From contig CAJTPF010000003.1 in NCBI GenBank assembly GCA_910578175.1, forward strand, positions 1 to 64,000: a stretch of DNA of 64,000 nucleotides. Direction: 5' to 3'. Below are positions 24,143 through 33,959 of the stretch, one piece after another. The notes below the pieces were generated by a model, which ran no database searches, was not told where the DNA came from, and saw only the letters and a program-made list of their open reading frames with translations. Source of the DNA: an uncultured Lachnospiraceae bacterium (GTDB lineage Bacteria; Bacillota; Clostridia; Lachnospirales; Lachnospiraceae). The translations under genes were made by a program, and so were the position numbers. Position 1 is the first letter of the stretch; each line of letters begins with the position of its first letter.

Positions 24143-27100
24143 CTAATTCGTCCATACCTCGTAATCATGTTTAGTAGACATCTTCACCTTATATAATGCC
24201 TGGTCCGCTTTCTTTAACAATTCAGTGATCCCGGCATAACTAAAGCATTCTTCAGAGGATACCCCTGCGGAACAGGAAACTTCATATTGATTTTTAATCA
24301 GTATCTTCCTGCCCAGCTTATTTTCAATGGCCTCTTTGAAACCATGATTATTTCTTAAGGACCTTAAAATGTTTTGTATGATCAGTATTCCCGAACAAAG
24401 CTGCAATTCCGGCAGAATAATTACAAATTCGTCCCCACCGTACCGGATAATGTATCCCTGCTGTTCCACAATGGTTTTCATCAGACCGGAAAATTCTATC
24501 AGGACCAAATCTCCGATATCATGGCCGAAGGTGTCGTTACAGTATTTAAAATTATCCAGATCCATATAGATTAAAGTAAAACGCATGGCCGTTCTGCCTT
24601 CCAGAGCCATTCTGTCAAATTCTTCTTCCAGCTTCTTTTTCATCCCCTGCCGGTTTAGTAACCCGGTCAGAATGTCCGTAACGGAACTTTCCTCCAGTTT
24701 CTTTTTGATCTCCTCCCGATTGATGGCATCGATCAGCTGACGGAACGTAGTACGAAAGATTTCCATTTCTTCTTCGGTGAAACGTTTCAGATTTTCGGTA
24801 AAATGTACATGCTCATTACGTATAGCAATCAGAACATGTTTTGGAACTCCCTTGTATGTCAGTGGAACTCCCACCAGAGAAACCACCTTATTTCTTCCAA
24901 ATATTTCTACCAGTTCCTCATACTTATCAAAGGAACGGTCAAATCTGGTCAGGACCATTTTATTAGGATATTTTTTAAAATATGCAAGTACCTGTTCTGC
25001 CTGTTCTATGCCAAATCCCATACCGGAATCCTGAAAGCGTACTGCTGCACCCGAATCCGTCTTTTCTATATAAATCAGTTCATCAATACTATAACTGTTC
25101 TTCATGGTCAGCATTGCACTTTCGATCAGTGTATCCACACAGCTGCAGTCCCTGTTTAACAATTCAACCCATGTTTCAAGAAAATCCAGGGATTTTGCCA
25201 TATTTTTCATATCGTTTTCCATTCCAAGTTTCCATATCATGGTCCGGATCCCGTCAAAATCTATTACTTCCTTTACATCTCCCATTCTGCCGCCATCAAA
25301 GGAAATACCGTCCCGGTATGCTTCCAGTTCCTTTGCCTGATACTCATACATACCTTTCCGTAATCCTTTGATCGCCTCATCCAAAAGATGAACCGCCTTA
25401 TCCTCTTCCCCCATTTCTTTCATTACTTCAACTGTTTCCATGATCAGTTCATTATATACATAAAACTGATTCCCTTTTTCCCGGGCATAGTGAAACTTTG
25501 CACCGTTAAAATCTCTGACGGCTCCTTCCAGATCCTTCTTTTCATGCTTCATGATCTCATCGATCAGATAATATAAGAACATGTCGTCATCCCAGTATGC
25601 ATAATCCGGCTCATGATCCGTCTCAAACAAATGCCGCATGACCAGCCGCATTTTATCAAAATAAAGTCTGGCTTCGTGCTCCTGCCCCAACCGCAGGCAG
25701 GATAAAATGATGACGCCATGCACTTTTGAAATATTGCATACCCGGATACGTTCCATTCCCAGACGTTCTACGATACTTAATATCAATTCCATGCATACTT
25801 TTGCACTCTGGTATTCTTTCGTCACAATAGCACAAATGGCTGTATTATATAATGCTTCGCAGAGAAGCTGGGGATTCTCTTTTTCATAAAATATTTTTAT
25901 GGATTTTGCAAAATAGTTTTTGGCTTCTTCAAATCTCTCACCTGTTATACAATTGTATCCGAGACCGTTATAAATCATTCCCATATCAATATCCCGGTTC
26001 TGGCCCTCCAACAGTTCCAGACATTTCTTATAATAATAGATGACATCATTAAAGTTACCGATTCTGGCAGCTACAACTACATTTTTCTCCCATGCCCGGA
26101 GTTTAATCTCCTGATTTCCCACCATATCGGCATACTTCATTCCAAGCTTAAAATACGGTGACTGCTCGCATCCTCTGAGACCGCTTTCATCCACTCCCAT
26201 GTTCCGTCCCATATCGCCTTTGACAAAACCAAAGAAATATATATAACTCAGCAGATTATAATCTTCATATTCCAATGCTTTCTCATAGAATTCCTCCGGC
26301 AGACTGATATCTTCATCCCATAAGAATATGTCTCTCCAGCCGTCAAACCATACAAAGCAGAACAAAACATCCGCAAAATACCGGGGCAGCCTGCCTGAAA
26401 GATACTCCGAAAACTCCCGGCAGCGTTCCACATGTCTGCCGGCAACATCTTTCTGTCCGCTATACACCTTTGCCAAAGCAGATATATAATTAAATATATA
26501 TCTTGCAGCATAGTTTTCTTTATAATTTTCCATCATGGCGATCCTGTCGCAGACAATATGCGCCATCTTCATATTATAATTATATATGCTTGTCAATCCG
26601 TATATCTTTAAGAATTCCAGTCGTTCCAGATCACCGATTTCATATTTTTCCACCTCATATTTATGATACAGCAGTTCCAGATAATATTCCGCCTGGTCAT
26701 AAGCCATCGTATCCATCATATTGCTGATCAAAACCAGATATTTATTTATCGCATCCTCCTCCAGTGTAAACAATGATAATTCCCTGGTCTCTGGAAGATT
26801 ATTTTCATTGATACAATCAATTACAAGCTGATTTTTCTTCAGTCTCCGTATCAGTTCCATATACCGCTCCAGAACATGCATTGCCGGTTTATGGGTATCA
26901 TTAAAGGTGATAACAACCATGATATTGCTTTGAAGACTGTGTTCAAGCATATATAATAACAGGTCCAGCACGGAAGATTCCGCATAATGTATTTTCTGAA
27001 TCACGGCAAGCAGTTTGTGTTCCTGAGAAATATAATTCAAAATTTTAATGATCGCTTCCAGCAGCCGGCTTCTTTCATACTCTCCTTCGCTGACAACCCT

Positions 27101-27469
27101 CTGGTCCAGTCTTCCGAACTTTCCCATCTCCAGATAATTCCGAAACATGGGAACCATTAAAGGATATACTCCTGCATTGTTTAAAAACTCTTCCGCGCCA
27201 ATATCGTAATACCGTTGAAAAATTTCATAAATCCAGGATAAAAAAGGTTCATAGGCTTCCTGCATGACATCCTGCCGGTAAATATGATTTTTAAATATTA
27301 CGGAAGATTCCAGATTTATTATCTTATCACATATTTCCGTATCGGGAACTGTCATTCCGCTGTAATATTTTATAGCCGCCATATTTTTCTGAATTTTGTA
27401 TTCGTTAACATAATTATTAAAAAGCAGACCAAACATATCCGTTAATTTTATATCACTTTGTATATCCAT
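24143..27469 (-). CDS. Large GGDEF protein with TPR-like and GAF-like regions
   Basis: A 1108-residue protein. The C-terminal GGDEF domain (about residues 935-1105) has DLDNFKYCNDTFGHDIGD and an intact RYGGDEF near 1010, so it should make cyclic di-GMP. No RxxD inhibitory site stands five residues before GGDEF. Residues about 310-720 are helical, TPR-like repeats. A GAF-like region follows (about 765-915). The first 250 residues resemble an AAA/LuxR-type ATPase core (LLAVIQKIHYAESSVLDLLL, like a Walker B segment) but without a Walker A motif. No transmembrane segment is visible. Confidence 0.85.
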   Translation of the reverse strand: MDIQSDIKLTDMFGLLFNNYVNEYKIQKNMAAIKYYSGMTVPDTEICDKIINLESSVIFKNHIYRQDVMQEAYEPFLSWIYEIFQRYYDIGAEEFLNNAGVYPLMVPMFRNYLEMGKFGRLDQRVVSEGEYERSRLLEAIIKILNYISQEHKLLAVIQKIHYAESSVLDLLLYMLEHSLQSNIMVVITFNDTHKPAMHVLERYMELIRRLKKNQLVIDCINENNLPETRELSLFTLEEDAINKYLVLISNMMDTMAYDQAEYYLELLYHKYEVEKYEIGDLERLEFLKIYGLTSIYNYNMKMAHIVCDRIAMMENYKENYAARYIFNYISALAKVYSGQKDVAGRHVERCREFSEYLSGRLPRYFADVLFCFVWFDGWRDIFLWDEDISLPEEFYEKALEYEDYNLLSYIYFFGFVKGDMGRNMGVDESGLRGCEQSPYFKLGMKYADMVGNQEIKLRAWEKNVVVAARIGNFNDVIYYYKKCLELLEGQNRDIDMGMIYNGLGYNCITGERFEEAKNYFAKSIKIFYEKENPQLLCEALYNTAICAIVTKEYQSAKVCMELILSIVERLGMERIRVCNISKVHGVIILSCLRLGQEHEARLYFDKMRLVMRHLFETDHEPDYAYWDDDMFLYYLIDEIMKHEKKDLEGAVRDFNGAKFHYAREKGNQFYVYNELIMETVEVMKEMGEEDKAVHLLDEAIKGLRKGMYEYQAKELEAYRDGISFDGGRMGDVKEVIDFDGIRTMIWKLGMENDMKNMAKSLDFLETWVELLNRDCSCVDTLIESAMLTMKNSYSIDELIYIEKTDSGAAVRFQDSGMGFGIEQAEQVLAYFKKYPNKMVLTRFDRSFDKYEELVEIFGRNKVVSLVGVPLTYKGVPKHVLIAIRNEHVHFTENLKRFTEEEMEIFRTTFRQLIDAINREEIKKKLEESSVTDILTGLLNRQGMKKKLEEEFDRMALEGRTAMRFTLIYMDLDNFKYCNDTFGHDIGDLVLIEFSGLMKTIVEQQGYIIRYGGDEFVIILPELQLCSGILIIQNILRSLRNNHGFKEAIENKLGRKILIKNQYEVSCSAGVSSEECFSYAGITELLKKADQALYKVKMSTKHDYEVWTN

Positions 27470-27600
27470 AGATTTGCTCCTTTCAATAATTTCCAGTCAA
27501 TTTTAGTCCTCTCAACACTGCTTATTTAATCCATTATAACACAATATGGTGGTCCGTTCCTAGAATCAGTTTTTTTATCTTTTTATGAGGACGCCTGATA

Positions 27601-27645
27601 AAAAAAATGAGCCACACCTTAAAGCCGAGGTACAGCTCATTTTCT
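27601..27645. terminator. Terminator upstream of the GGDEF gene / after the AI-2E gene side
   Basis: AAATGAGC (27605-27612) pairs with GCTCATTT (27635-27642), flanked by A-run and T-run, so it can act in both directions. It lies between the permease stop at 27686 (minus) and the GGDEF start, ending the permease transcript. Confidence 0.7.
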
Positions 27646-27685
27646 TTATGATATGTGCCGCCTAAACGTTCGACCAATGTACTTT

Positions 27686-28708
27686 CTAAACATTAATGAT
27701 CGTCCTCAGCACAACATACGCAATGGGTCCCAGTAGCACCCCCGCAATCCCAAACAATTCAAATCCCACATACATGGCTACTATCGTCATCAATGGTGAG
27801 ATTCCTATTCCATGCCCCATCAGCCGGGGTTCCGCCACTTCCCGAAGCACATAACAGATCACAAATACAATAAATATGACTGCGCCATGATAATAGTTTC
27901 CCATGATCAGCAGAATGATCCCCCAGGGTACCAGAACCGCGCCTACGCCAAACAATGGCAGGGCATCCAGTACGCCTACCACCAGGGCTATGATCAGCGC
28001 ATATTTATTTTTTATGATCAGCAGTCCGCCATAACAAATAAGCGTTGTAAAAAACATAATGATCAGCTGGGTTCTGATATAGGATACCGATACTTTATAA
28101 ACATTTCCCATAACTGCGCTGATCTCTTTATAGAATATGCTTTCACTCTTTTTCTTTCTGATTTCCTCTCTGGATACTACCATATAAAATGTAGCTATGG
28201 CTGCGGTAAAAATAAATATCAGAATCTTGACAACCGCCATGATGGTCATTGCAGACGTGTCCATCAGTTTCACGATGGATTCCTTCTGATAACCGTTCCA
28301 AAAGGTTTCCACATTGCTGCTTACATATTCAAATACTTTATTTTTATCCACACCAAAATATCTCTCCACCGTGCAACAGGCATCGTCCACAATACCGTAA
28401 AACATCTTTTCATAATGCCTGCTATTATTCACCATATCCATAAGCTGGTTAACTGCGGTTATCACCAAAAGCGCAATGAGCAGTCCCAGAATCACAAGTA
28501 CGATGGTCAACACCACAAAGGTAATGATCCCCCGTTTGATCCTGGTGACTTTCGTAAGATAATTTACGATGGGCGTCAGAAAAAAGGACAGCGCATATGC
28601 AATAACAAAAGGCAGGAACAGAACCAGCATATATTTAAACAGAATATACACGCCAATGACTGCCAGTAATATTTTTAAAAAATATCTGCTTTTTTCCCCT
28701 AATTCCAT
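27686..28708 (-). CDS. AI-2E family transporter (YtvI/TqsA-like)
   Basis: A 340-residue membrane protein with about eight spans. The pattern is typical of the AI-2E exporter family: an N-terminal hydrophobic pair (LLAVIGVYILFKYMLVLFLP, FVIAYALSFFLTPIVNYLTK), a soluble middle part, and the conserved DALPLFGVGAVLVPWGIILL followed by ISPLMTIVAMYVGFELFGIA. Family members export autoinducer-2 or ions, or act in sporulation (YtvI); the substrate here is unknown. AGGAG precedes the ATG. Confidence 0.88.
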   Translation of the reverse strand: MELGEKSRYFLKILLAVIGVYILFKYMLVLFLPFVIAYALSFFLTPIVNYLTKVTRIKRGIITFVVLTIVLVILGLLIALLVITAVNQLMDMVNNSRHYEKMFYGIVDDACCTVERYFGVDKNKVFEYVSSNVETFWNGYQKESIVKLMDTSAMTIMAVVKILIFIFTAAIATFYMVVSREEIRKKKSESIFYKEISAVMGNVYKVSVSYIRTQLIIMFFTTLICYGGLLIIKNKYALIIALVVGVLDALPLFGVGAVLVPWGIILLIMGNYYHGAVIFIVFVICYVLREVAEPRLMGHGIGISPLMTIVAMYVGFELFGIAGVLLGPIAYVVLRTIINV

Positions 28709-28786
28709 ACGTTCTCCTACTGATTTGCATTAAAATACTGATAGTAAGAGTAGTATGTTCAAAAAATAAAGAATTATTTATATGCT

Positions 28787-29476
28787 TTAAACCTTAAAAC
28801 GGTAACCCACTCCCCATATGGTTTCAATATACTGGGGTTTTGATGTGGAATATTCAATCTTCTCCCGGATTTTCTTAATATGCACGGTAACCGTTGCTAT
28901 TTCTCCCACGGATTCCATACCCCAGATCTTACTGAACAATTCCTCTTTGGAAAATACCCGGTTGGGATTCTGGGCCAGAAATGTCAGCAGATCAAATTCC
29001 TTTGTTGTAAATATCTTTTCTTCTCCGTTTAAATAGACCCTTCTGGCAGTCTTATCAATTTTCAGTCCCCTGATTTCGATCATATCATTTTCCTGCACAC
29101 CTGTGCCGATAAGTCTCTCATACCTGGCCAGATGCGCTTTCACTCTGGCAACCATTTCACTTGGACTAAAGGGCTTCGTCATATAATCGTCTGCTCCCAG
29201 TCCCAGACCCCTGATCTTATCAATATCATCCTTTTTGGCGGAAACCATCAGAATCGGGGTATTTTTCTTCTCCCGAACCTGTCTGCAGATCTCAAATCCG
29301 TCAACCTCCGGCAACATCAGATCCAGAATGATCAGATTAAATTCCTCTGCCATGGCCCGTTTAAGCCCTATGTCTCCCGCATTCTCAATCGCAACTTCAA
29401 AGCCGCTCAATTCCAGATAATCCTTTTCCAGTTCCGCTATACTTTCTTCATCTTCAATGATCAATATCCTGCTCAA
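28787..29476 (-). CDS. OmpR-family response regulator
   Basis: A 229-residue regulator. The receiver domain (residues 1-115) has acidic EDEES, the phosphoacceptor Asp in LIILDLMLPEVDG, and Lys in DYMTKPFSP. The C-terminal winged helix includes FTTKEFDLLTFLAQNPNRVF and YIETIWGVGYRFKV. It starts at a TTG that lies inside the 3' end of the kinase gene (23-base overlap), with GGAGG nine bases upstream, so the pair is translated together. Confidence 0.95.
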   Translation of the reverse strand: MSRILIIEDEESIAELEKDYLELSGFEVAIENAGDIGLKRAMAEEFNLIILDLMLPEVDGFEICRQVREKKNTPILMVSAKKDDIDKIRGLGLGADDYMTKPFSPSEMVARVKAHLARYERLIGTGVQENDMIEIRGLKIDKTARRVYLNGEEKIFTTKEFDLLTFLAQNPNRVFSKEELFSKIWGMESVGEIATVTVHIKKIREKIEYSTSKPQYIETIWGVGYRFKV

Positions 29477-30974
29477 TTCTACCTGCCTCCGGTTCTATAT
29501 ATTTTCTGATTATAAAATGCATTGTAGTACCCGTATCCGGCTTGCTGGTGGCCCAGATTTTTCCTCCATGCACCTCAATAATCTTTTTTACAATGGATAA
29601 ACCGATACCGCTCCCCCCCTGGTTGGAATTCCGCGAAGCGTCAGTCCTGTAAAAACGGTCAAATATATACGGTATATCTTTTGCATCTATTCCTTTTCCG
29701 TTATCTTCGATCTCCACATGAATAAAATCATTATCATCATTGATCCTGATATTCAGCGCCCCCTGCTTATTTCCGATATATTTTACGGAATTACTGATGA
29801 TGTTATTGATGACACGTTTCATCTGTTCCACATCCGCTATGATCACAGTGTCCTTTTCCGCATAATTAAAATAATTCAGACGGATATTTTTCGCTTCCAG
29901 TTCAATGGATATCTCATCCACACAATCCGAAAAATATTCATCTACATTCACCTTTGCAAAATTATATGGGATCCTGTTTGTATCAATCTTGGAATAAACC
30001 GTTAATTCTCCGATTAACTTATCCATATCATTAGCCTTATTATAAATGGTTTTGATATAACGCTCCATTTTCTCCGGCGTATCGGCAACGCCGTCCATAA
30101 TTCCCTCCACATATCCCTTGATGGCCGTGATCGGCGTCTTAAGGTCATGGGAAATATTACTGATGAGTTCTTTGCTTTCCTCTTCATCCCGTACCCTGTC
30201 CTCGGCAGAATCTTTCAAACGTTTTCTCATGATCTCGAAATCCCCGCACAACTCCCCAAACTCGTCTTTATCATCCGTTTCAATGGTAAAATCCAGATCC
30301 CCTTCCGCAATCCTCTGGGTCGCTTCCGTAAGTCTGCGGATCGGGCGCATCATGCTCTGGTATATCCAGACCGTAAGCAGCATGGCCGTTACCAGAACCA
30401 CACCCATCACGGACAGAAGCATCTGCAGACATAGTTTTTTCACCTGGGGGACAATTTCATCCAGACCGGTCATTAAATAGATACTGCCCTTCTTTTCCCC
30501 CGGAAACATAAAATCAATCTGCTTGATCAGATACTTATAATCTCCATAAATATAACTGCTTACCACGTTTTCACCGGTATATCCTGAATCATCCTGATAA
30601 TCCGGTAATTTTTCTATCTCCTCATCATGCTCGTCGCCGCCGTTAAACAAAATCTTTCCGTTTTTCTTAACAACGAGAAAAGAGAACTTTTCCTCTAATT
30701 TTTCGTTTATCCGTTCCAGCGTATCCATATTCTCCAGTTGTCCGGACTCACTGCCGATCATGTCCAGTATCTCATTATGGATATCCTTTGTTATTTTACT
30801 GTATATCCTGGTTGGATTGGAAATGCTCTCAATGCCGATATCATCCACACCATACTTTTTTTCCATGGAGCGGAGCTGGCTGGACCCAATATAAAAAAGA
30901 ACCACAGCCATGGCAAAAATCGGGATTATCGTAAGCACTATGAAGGATAACTTAATTTTGGTCCTGAATTTCAT
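29454..30974 (-). CDS. Sensor histidine kinase
   Basis: A kinase of about 506 residues. A first membrane span (FIVLTIIPIFAMAVVLFYIG), an extracellular sensor region of about 150 residues, a second span (MLLSVMGVVLVTAMLLTVWI), a HAMP domain (MMRPIRRLTEATQRIAEGDL) and a HisKA box with the phosphorylated His in ISHDLKTPITAIKGY are followed by an ATPase domain with N, G1 (DNGKGI) and G2 (GGSGIGLSIV) boxes. The ATG at 30974 follows GGGAG and is preferred over 30986. The signal is unknown. Confidence 0.95.
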   Translation of the reverse strand: MKFRTKIKLSFIVLTIIPIFAMAVVLFYIGSSQLRSMEKKYGVDDIGIESISNPTRIYSKITKDIHNEILDMIGSESGQLENMDTLERINEKLEEKFSFLVVKKNGKILFNGGDEHDEEIEKLPDYQDDSGYTGENVVSSYIYGDYKYLIKQIDFMFPGEKKGSIYLMTGLDEIVPQVKKLCLQMLLSVMGVVLVTAMLLTVWIYQSMMRPIRRLTEATQRIAEGDLDFTIETDDKDEFGELCGDFEIMRKRLKDSAEDRVRDEEESKELISNISHDLKTPITAIKGYVEGIMDGVADTPEKMERYIKTIYNKANDMDKLIGELTVYSKIDTNRIPYNFAKVNVDEYFSDCVDEISIELEAKNIRLNYFNYAEKDTVIIADVEQMKRVINNIISNSVKYIGNKQGALNIRINDDNDFIHVEIEDNGKGIDAKDIPYIFDRFYRTDASRNSNQGGSGIGLSIVKKIIEVHGGKIWATSKPDTGTTMHFIIRKYIEPEAGRIEQDIDH

Positions 30975-31120
30975 ATCTGCTCCCATTCATTCATGCTGCT
31001 ATTGTAAGAATCAAAGAATCATATCAGTATTTTAGCACAATCAGCCGGAAAACACTAATAAAGAATTAAATTTAATAATAAATTCTTTCTAAAATCCAAC
31101 GGAAGATATATATAAATACA

Positions 31121-31172
31121 AAACGGAGTCATACCGTCTCGATATATATCGGAAACGATATAACTCCATTTA
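31121..31172 (-). terminator. metK terminator
   Basis: AACGGAGTCATA (about 31125-31136) pairs imperfectly with TATAACTCCATT (about 31159-31170), with an inner CGATATATATCG stem. It lies just after the metK stop. On the minus strand it ends in a T-rich tail. Confidence 0.65.
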
Positions 31173-31191
31173 AGTTTATCCGTTTATGCTG

Positions 31192-32379
31192 TTACAGATA
31201 CTTTTTCAACAGCTCAACCCTATCCAGTTTTTCCCATGGCAGATCCAGATCGTTTCTTCCAAAGTGTCCGTATGCTGCAGTCTGTTTATATATCGGTCTC
31301 CTTAAATCCAGCATTTTAATGATTCCCGCCGGTCTCAGATCAAAATTTTCCCTGATGATCTCCACCAGTTCATCGTCTTTGAGCTTACCCGTACCCATCG
31401 TGTCCACCATTACGGAAGTCGGCTGCGCTACTCCGATGGCATAGGACAGCTGAATCTCACATTTATCGGCAAGTCCGGCTGCCACAATATTTTTTGCAAC
31501 ATATCTGGCTGCGTAAGCTGCGGAACGGTCAACCTTCGTACAATCCTTTCCTGAAAAAGCGCCGCCGCCGTGACGGGCATAGCCGCCGTATGTATCCACA
31601 ATGATCTTTCTTCCGGTAAGACCGCTGTCCCCGTTCGGTCCTCCGATCACGAATCTTCCTGTCGGATTAATAAAATACTTTGTATTCTCATCCAGCAATT
31701 CCGTCGGAAGAACCGGATCAAATACATACTTCTTAATATCTGCATGAATCTGTTCCTGACTGATCTCCGCATCGTGCTGTGTAGATAACACCACCGCATT
31801 CAGATGAACCGGTCTTCCCGCCTCGTCATATTCTACCGTCACCTGGGTCTTGCCATCGGGACGAAGATACGGCAGCGTTCCGTTCTTACGGACCTCAGTC
31901 AGCTTTAATGCCAGTTTATGTGCCAACGCGATCGGATATGGCATATATTCTTCGGTTTCATTGGAGGCAAAACCGAACATCATGCCCTGGTCTCCTGCCC
32001 CTATTGCTTCGATCTCCTCGTCCGTCATGGTGTTTTCCTTTGCCTCCAGCGCTTTATTCACACCCATGGCAATATCCGAAGACTGTTCGTCTAAAGAAAC
32101 CATGACTCCGCAGGTATGTCCGTCAAACCCCTTTGCCGAATCGTCATATCCGATTTCACAAACGGTATCCCTGACGATCTGCTGAATATTTATATTGGCT
32201 TTGGATGTGATCTCACCCATAACCAGCACAAGTCCCGTGGTCGTACAGGTCTCGCAGGCCACACGGCTCATCGGATCCTGTTCCAATAATGCATCCAGTA
32301 CCGCATCCGATATCTGGTCACAGATTTTATCCGGATGACCTTCGGTCACTGATTCGGAAGTAAATAATAATTTTTCCAT
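31192..32379 (-). CDS. metK: S-adenosylmethionine synthetase
   Basis: A 395-residue enzyme that makes S-adenosylmethionine from methionine and ATP. Signature motifs are TSESVTEGHPDKICDQISDA at the N-terminus (ATP and Mg binding), GAGDQGMMFG, and GGAFSGKDCTKVDRSAAY in the C-terminal half. The ATG at 32379 with AAAGGA upstream is preferred over 32409. It is preceded by an S-box riboswitch, so it should be shut off when SAM is abundant. Confidence 0.97.
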   Translation of the reverse strand: MEKLLFTSESVTEGHPDKICDQISDAVLDALLEQDPMSRVACETCTTTGLVLVMGEITSKANINIQQIVRDTVCEIGYDDSAKGFDGHTCGVMVSLDEQSSDIAMGVNKALEAKENTMTDEEIEAIGAGDQGMMFGFASNETEEYMPYPIALAHKLALKLTEVRKNGTLPYLRPDGKTQVTVEYDEAGRPVHLNAVVLSTQHDAEISQEQIHADIKKYVFDPVLPTELLDENTKYFINPTGRFVIGGPNGDSGLTGRKIIVDTYGGYARHGGGAFSGKDCTKVDRSAAYAARYVAKNIVAAGLADKCEIQLSYAIGVAQPTSVMVDTMGTGKLKDDELVEIIRENFDLRPAGIIKMLDLRRPIYKQTAAYGHFGRNDLDLPWEKLDRVELLKKYL

Positions 32380-32442
32380 CTTATCAAGTCCTTTCTTTTC
32401 TGTTCTCATTTCATCAATATATTTCTTTGTGTTTTATACATA

Positions 32443-32473
32443 ATTAAAAGGTCCACATACAATAGTGGACCTG
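32443..32473 (-). terminator. Riboswitch expression-platform terminator for metK
   Basis: On the minus strand AGGTCCAC (32472-32465) pairs perfectly with GTGGACCT (32456-32449), followed by TTTTAATT. It stands between the SAM riboswitch and metK and is the expected off switch. Confidence 0.85.
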
Positions 32474-32489
32474 ACTCTATCTTTTTTCC

Positions 32490-32590
32490 ACTTATTGCTC
32501 GAATAATTCGCTCAGGATAGCACCTTCCTCTCAGGGGGGTTGCTGTGGTTTCATCGATCCTTGTATCTCCGCCACTCTGAATAAGAGAAT
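32490..32590 (-). promoter_or_regulatory. SAM-I (S-box) riboswitch
   Basis: The minus strand has the S-box core in order: CTTATTCAGAGTGGCGGAG (P1/P2 start), GATGAAACCACAGCAACC (P2/P3 junction and pseudoknot region), AAGGTGCTATCCTGAGC (P3/P4 junction), and the closing CAATAAG that pairs with CTTATTC-type P1. It sits directly upstream of the terminator and metK, the usual S-box target. Bound SAM would favour the terminator. Confidence 0.93.
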
Positions 32591-32666
32591 TTTATATGAA
32601 CTTTTTAATTATACAGCATATATACAATAATCCATTTCGGCTGGATTGTCAACTGTTTTTTATTCC

Positions 32667-33959
32667 TTAGCTTACCTTTAACTTAAATTTCTGAACATCC
32701 TTTTCCGTACTTACTTTTTCAATATTGGCTCCCAGTCCGGCCAGTTTTCCTTCAAAGTTTTCATATCCCCTCTGTATATACACGATATCGTCGATCAGGG
32801 TAAATCCTTCCGCCGACAGTCCGGCGATCACCAGTGCCGCACCCGCCCGCAAGTCGGGAGCATTGATCTCCGCTCCGGTAAGATGGCTGACACCTTCTAT
32901 GATAGCGGTGTTTCCCTCCACCTTGATATTGGCGCCCATCCGCACCAGTTCCGCAATATACTTAAAACGGTTCTCAAAGATACTTTCCGTAACGATGCTG
33001 GTTCCCTGGGAAATGGCCAGCGTCACTGCGATCTGTGGCTGCATATCCGTAGGATAACCCGGATATGGCAATGTCTTCACCTGTGTGCTCTTCAACTGAT
33101 CCGTACCGATGACGCGTACCGCATCGTCGTACTCTTCTATGGCGCATCCGATTTCCAGCAGTTTTGCAGTGATGGCTTCCAGATGCTTTGGTATCACATT
33201 TTTTACCAGAACGTTTCCATTGGTAGCCGCCGCCGCAAACATAAAGGTTCCCGCTTCGATCTGGTCAGGAATGACCGAATATTCCGTTTTATGAAGATCT
33301 TTTACACCTTTGATCCTGATAACGTCGGTACCCGCTCCCTTGATATTGGCTCCCATACTGTTCAGCATATTCGCCACGTCTACCACATGAGGTTCCTTTG
33401 CCGCATTTTCTATTATCGTAGCGCCGTCCGCCAAGGCCGCAGCCAGCATTACATTTATGGTAGCTCCTACGGATACCACATCCAGATAAATATGATTTCC
33501 CTCCAGATGTTCCGCACTGGTCATGATCATACCATGTTCAATGGACACCTGAACGCCCAGCGCCTTGAATCCTTTAATATGCTGGTCAATGGGTCTGGTC
33601 CCTATATCACAGCCGCCCGGCAGAGCCACCTGTGCTTCATGAAACCTGCCTGTCAGCGCCCCCAAAAGATAATAGGAAGCCCTGATCTTTCTGATATACT
33701 CATAATCCACCCGTGTAGAACTGATAGTACTTGCATTAATCTTGACACAATGCCGGTTCACACGCTCCACTATGGCTCCTATACCCTCTATCGCCTGTAA
33801 TAATACATTGATGTCCCTGACATCCGGAAGATTATCCACTACCACCGTCTCATCCGTCATAATAGCCGCAGCCAGAATAGCCAGCGCCGCATTTTTAGCG
33901 CCGCTTATATCAACCTCTCCCACGAGAGGATTTCCACCTTTAATAATGTACTGTTCCAT
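32667..33959 (-). CDS. murA: UDP-N-acetylglucosamine 1-carboxyvinyltransferase
   Basis: A 430-residue enzyme for the first committed step of peptidoglycan synthesis: transfer of enolpyruvate from PEP to UDP-GlcNAc in the cytoplasm. The N-terminal GGNPLVGEVDISGAKNAALA carries the conserved Lys-Asn pair. The loop PGGCDIGTRPIDQH holds the catalytic Cys, the residue that fosfomycin alkylates. Length matches the family. Another MurA paralogue may exist elsewhere, as is common in Firmicutes. Confidence 0.96.
   Translation of the reverse strand: MEQYIIKGGNPLVGEVDISGAKNAALAILAAAIMTDETVVVDNLPDVRDINVLLQAIEGIGAIVERVNRHCVKINASTISSTRVDYEYIRKIRASYYLLGALTGRFHEAQVALPGGCDIGTRPIDQHIKGFKALGVQVSIEHGMIMTSAEHLEGNHIYLDVVSVGATINVMLAAALADGATIIENAAKEPHVVDVANMLNSMGANIKGAGTDVIRIKGVKDLHKTEYSVIPDQIEAGTFMFAAAATNGNVLVKNVIPKHLEAITAKLLEIGCAIEEYDDAVRVIGTDQLKSTQVKTLPYPGYPTDMQPQIAVTLAISQGTSIVTESIFENRFKYIAELVRMGANIKVEGNTAIIEGVSHLTGAEINAPDLRAGAALVIAGLSAEGFTLIDDIVYIQRGYENFEGKLAGLGANIEKVSTEKDVQKFKLKVS

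Noticed and set aside
27812..28669. 285-residue plus-strand open frame
   Set aside because: It lies wholly opposite the AI-2E permease gene, is very rich in His, Tyr, Asn and Lys, has no ribosome binding site and matches no family. It is the antisense of hydrophobic codons.
32883..33800. 305-residue plus-strand open frame
   Set aside because: It is antisense to murA, whose catalytic motifs are intact. The plus-strand translation shows no domain and an odd His/Arg/Phe content.
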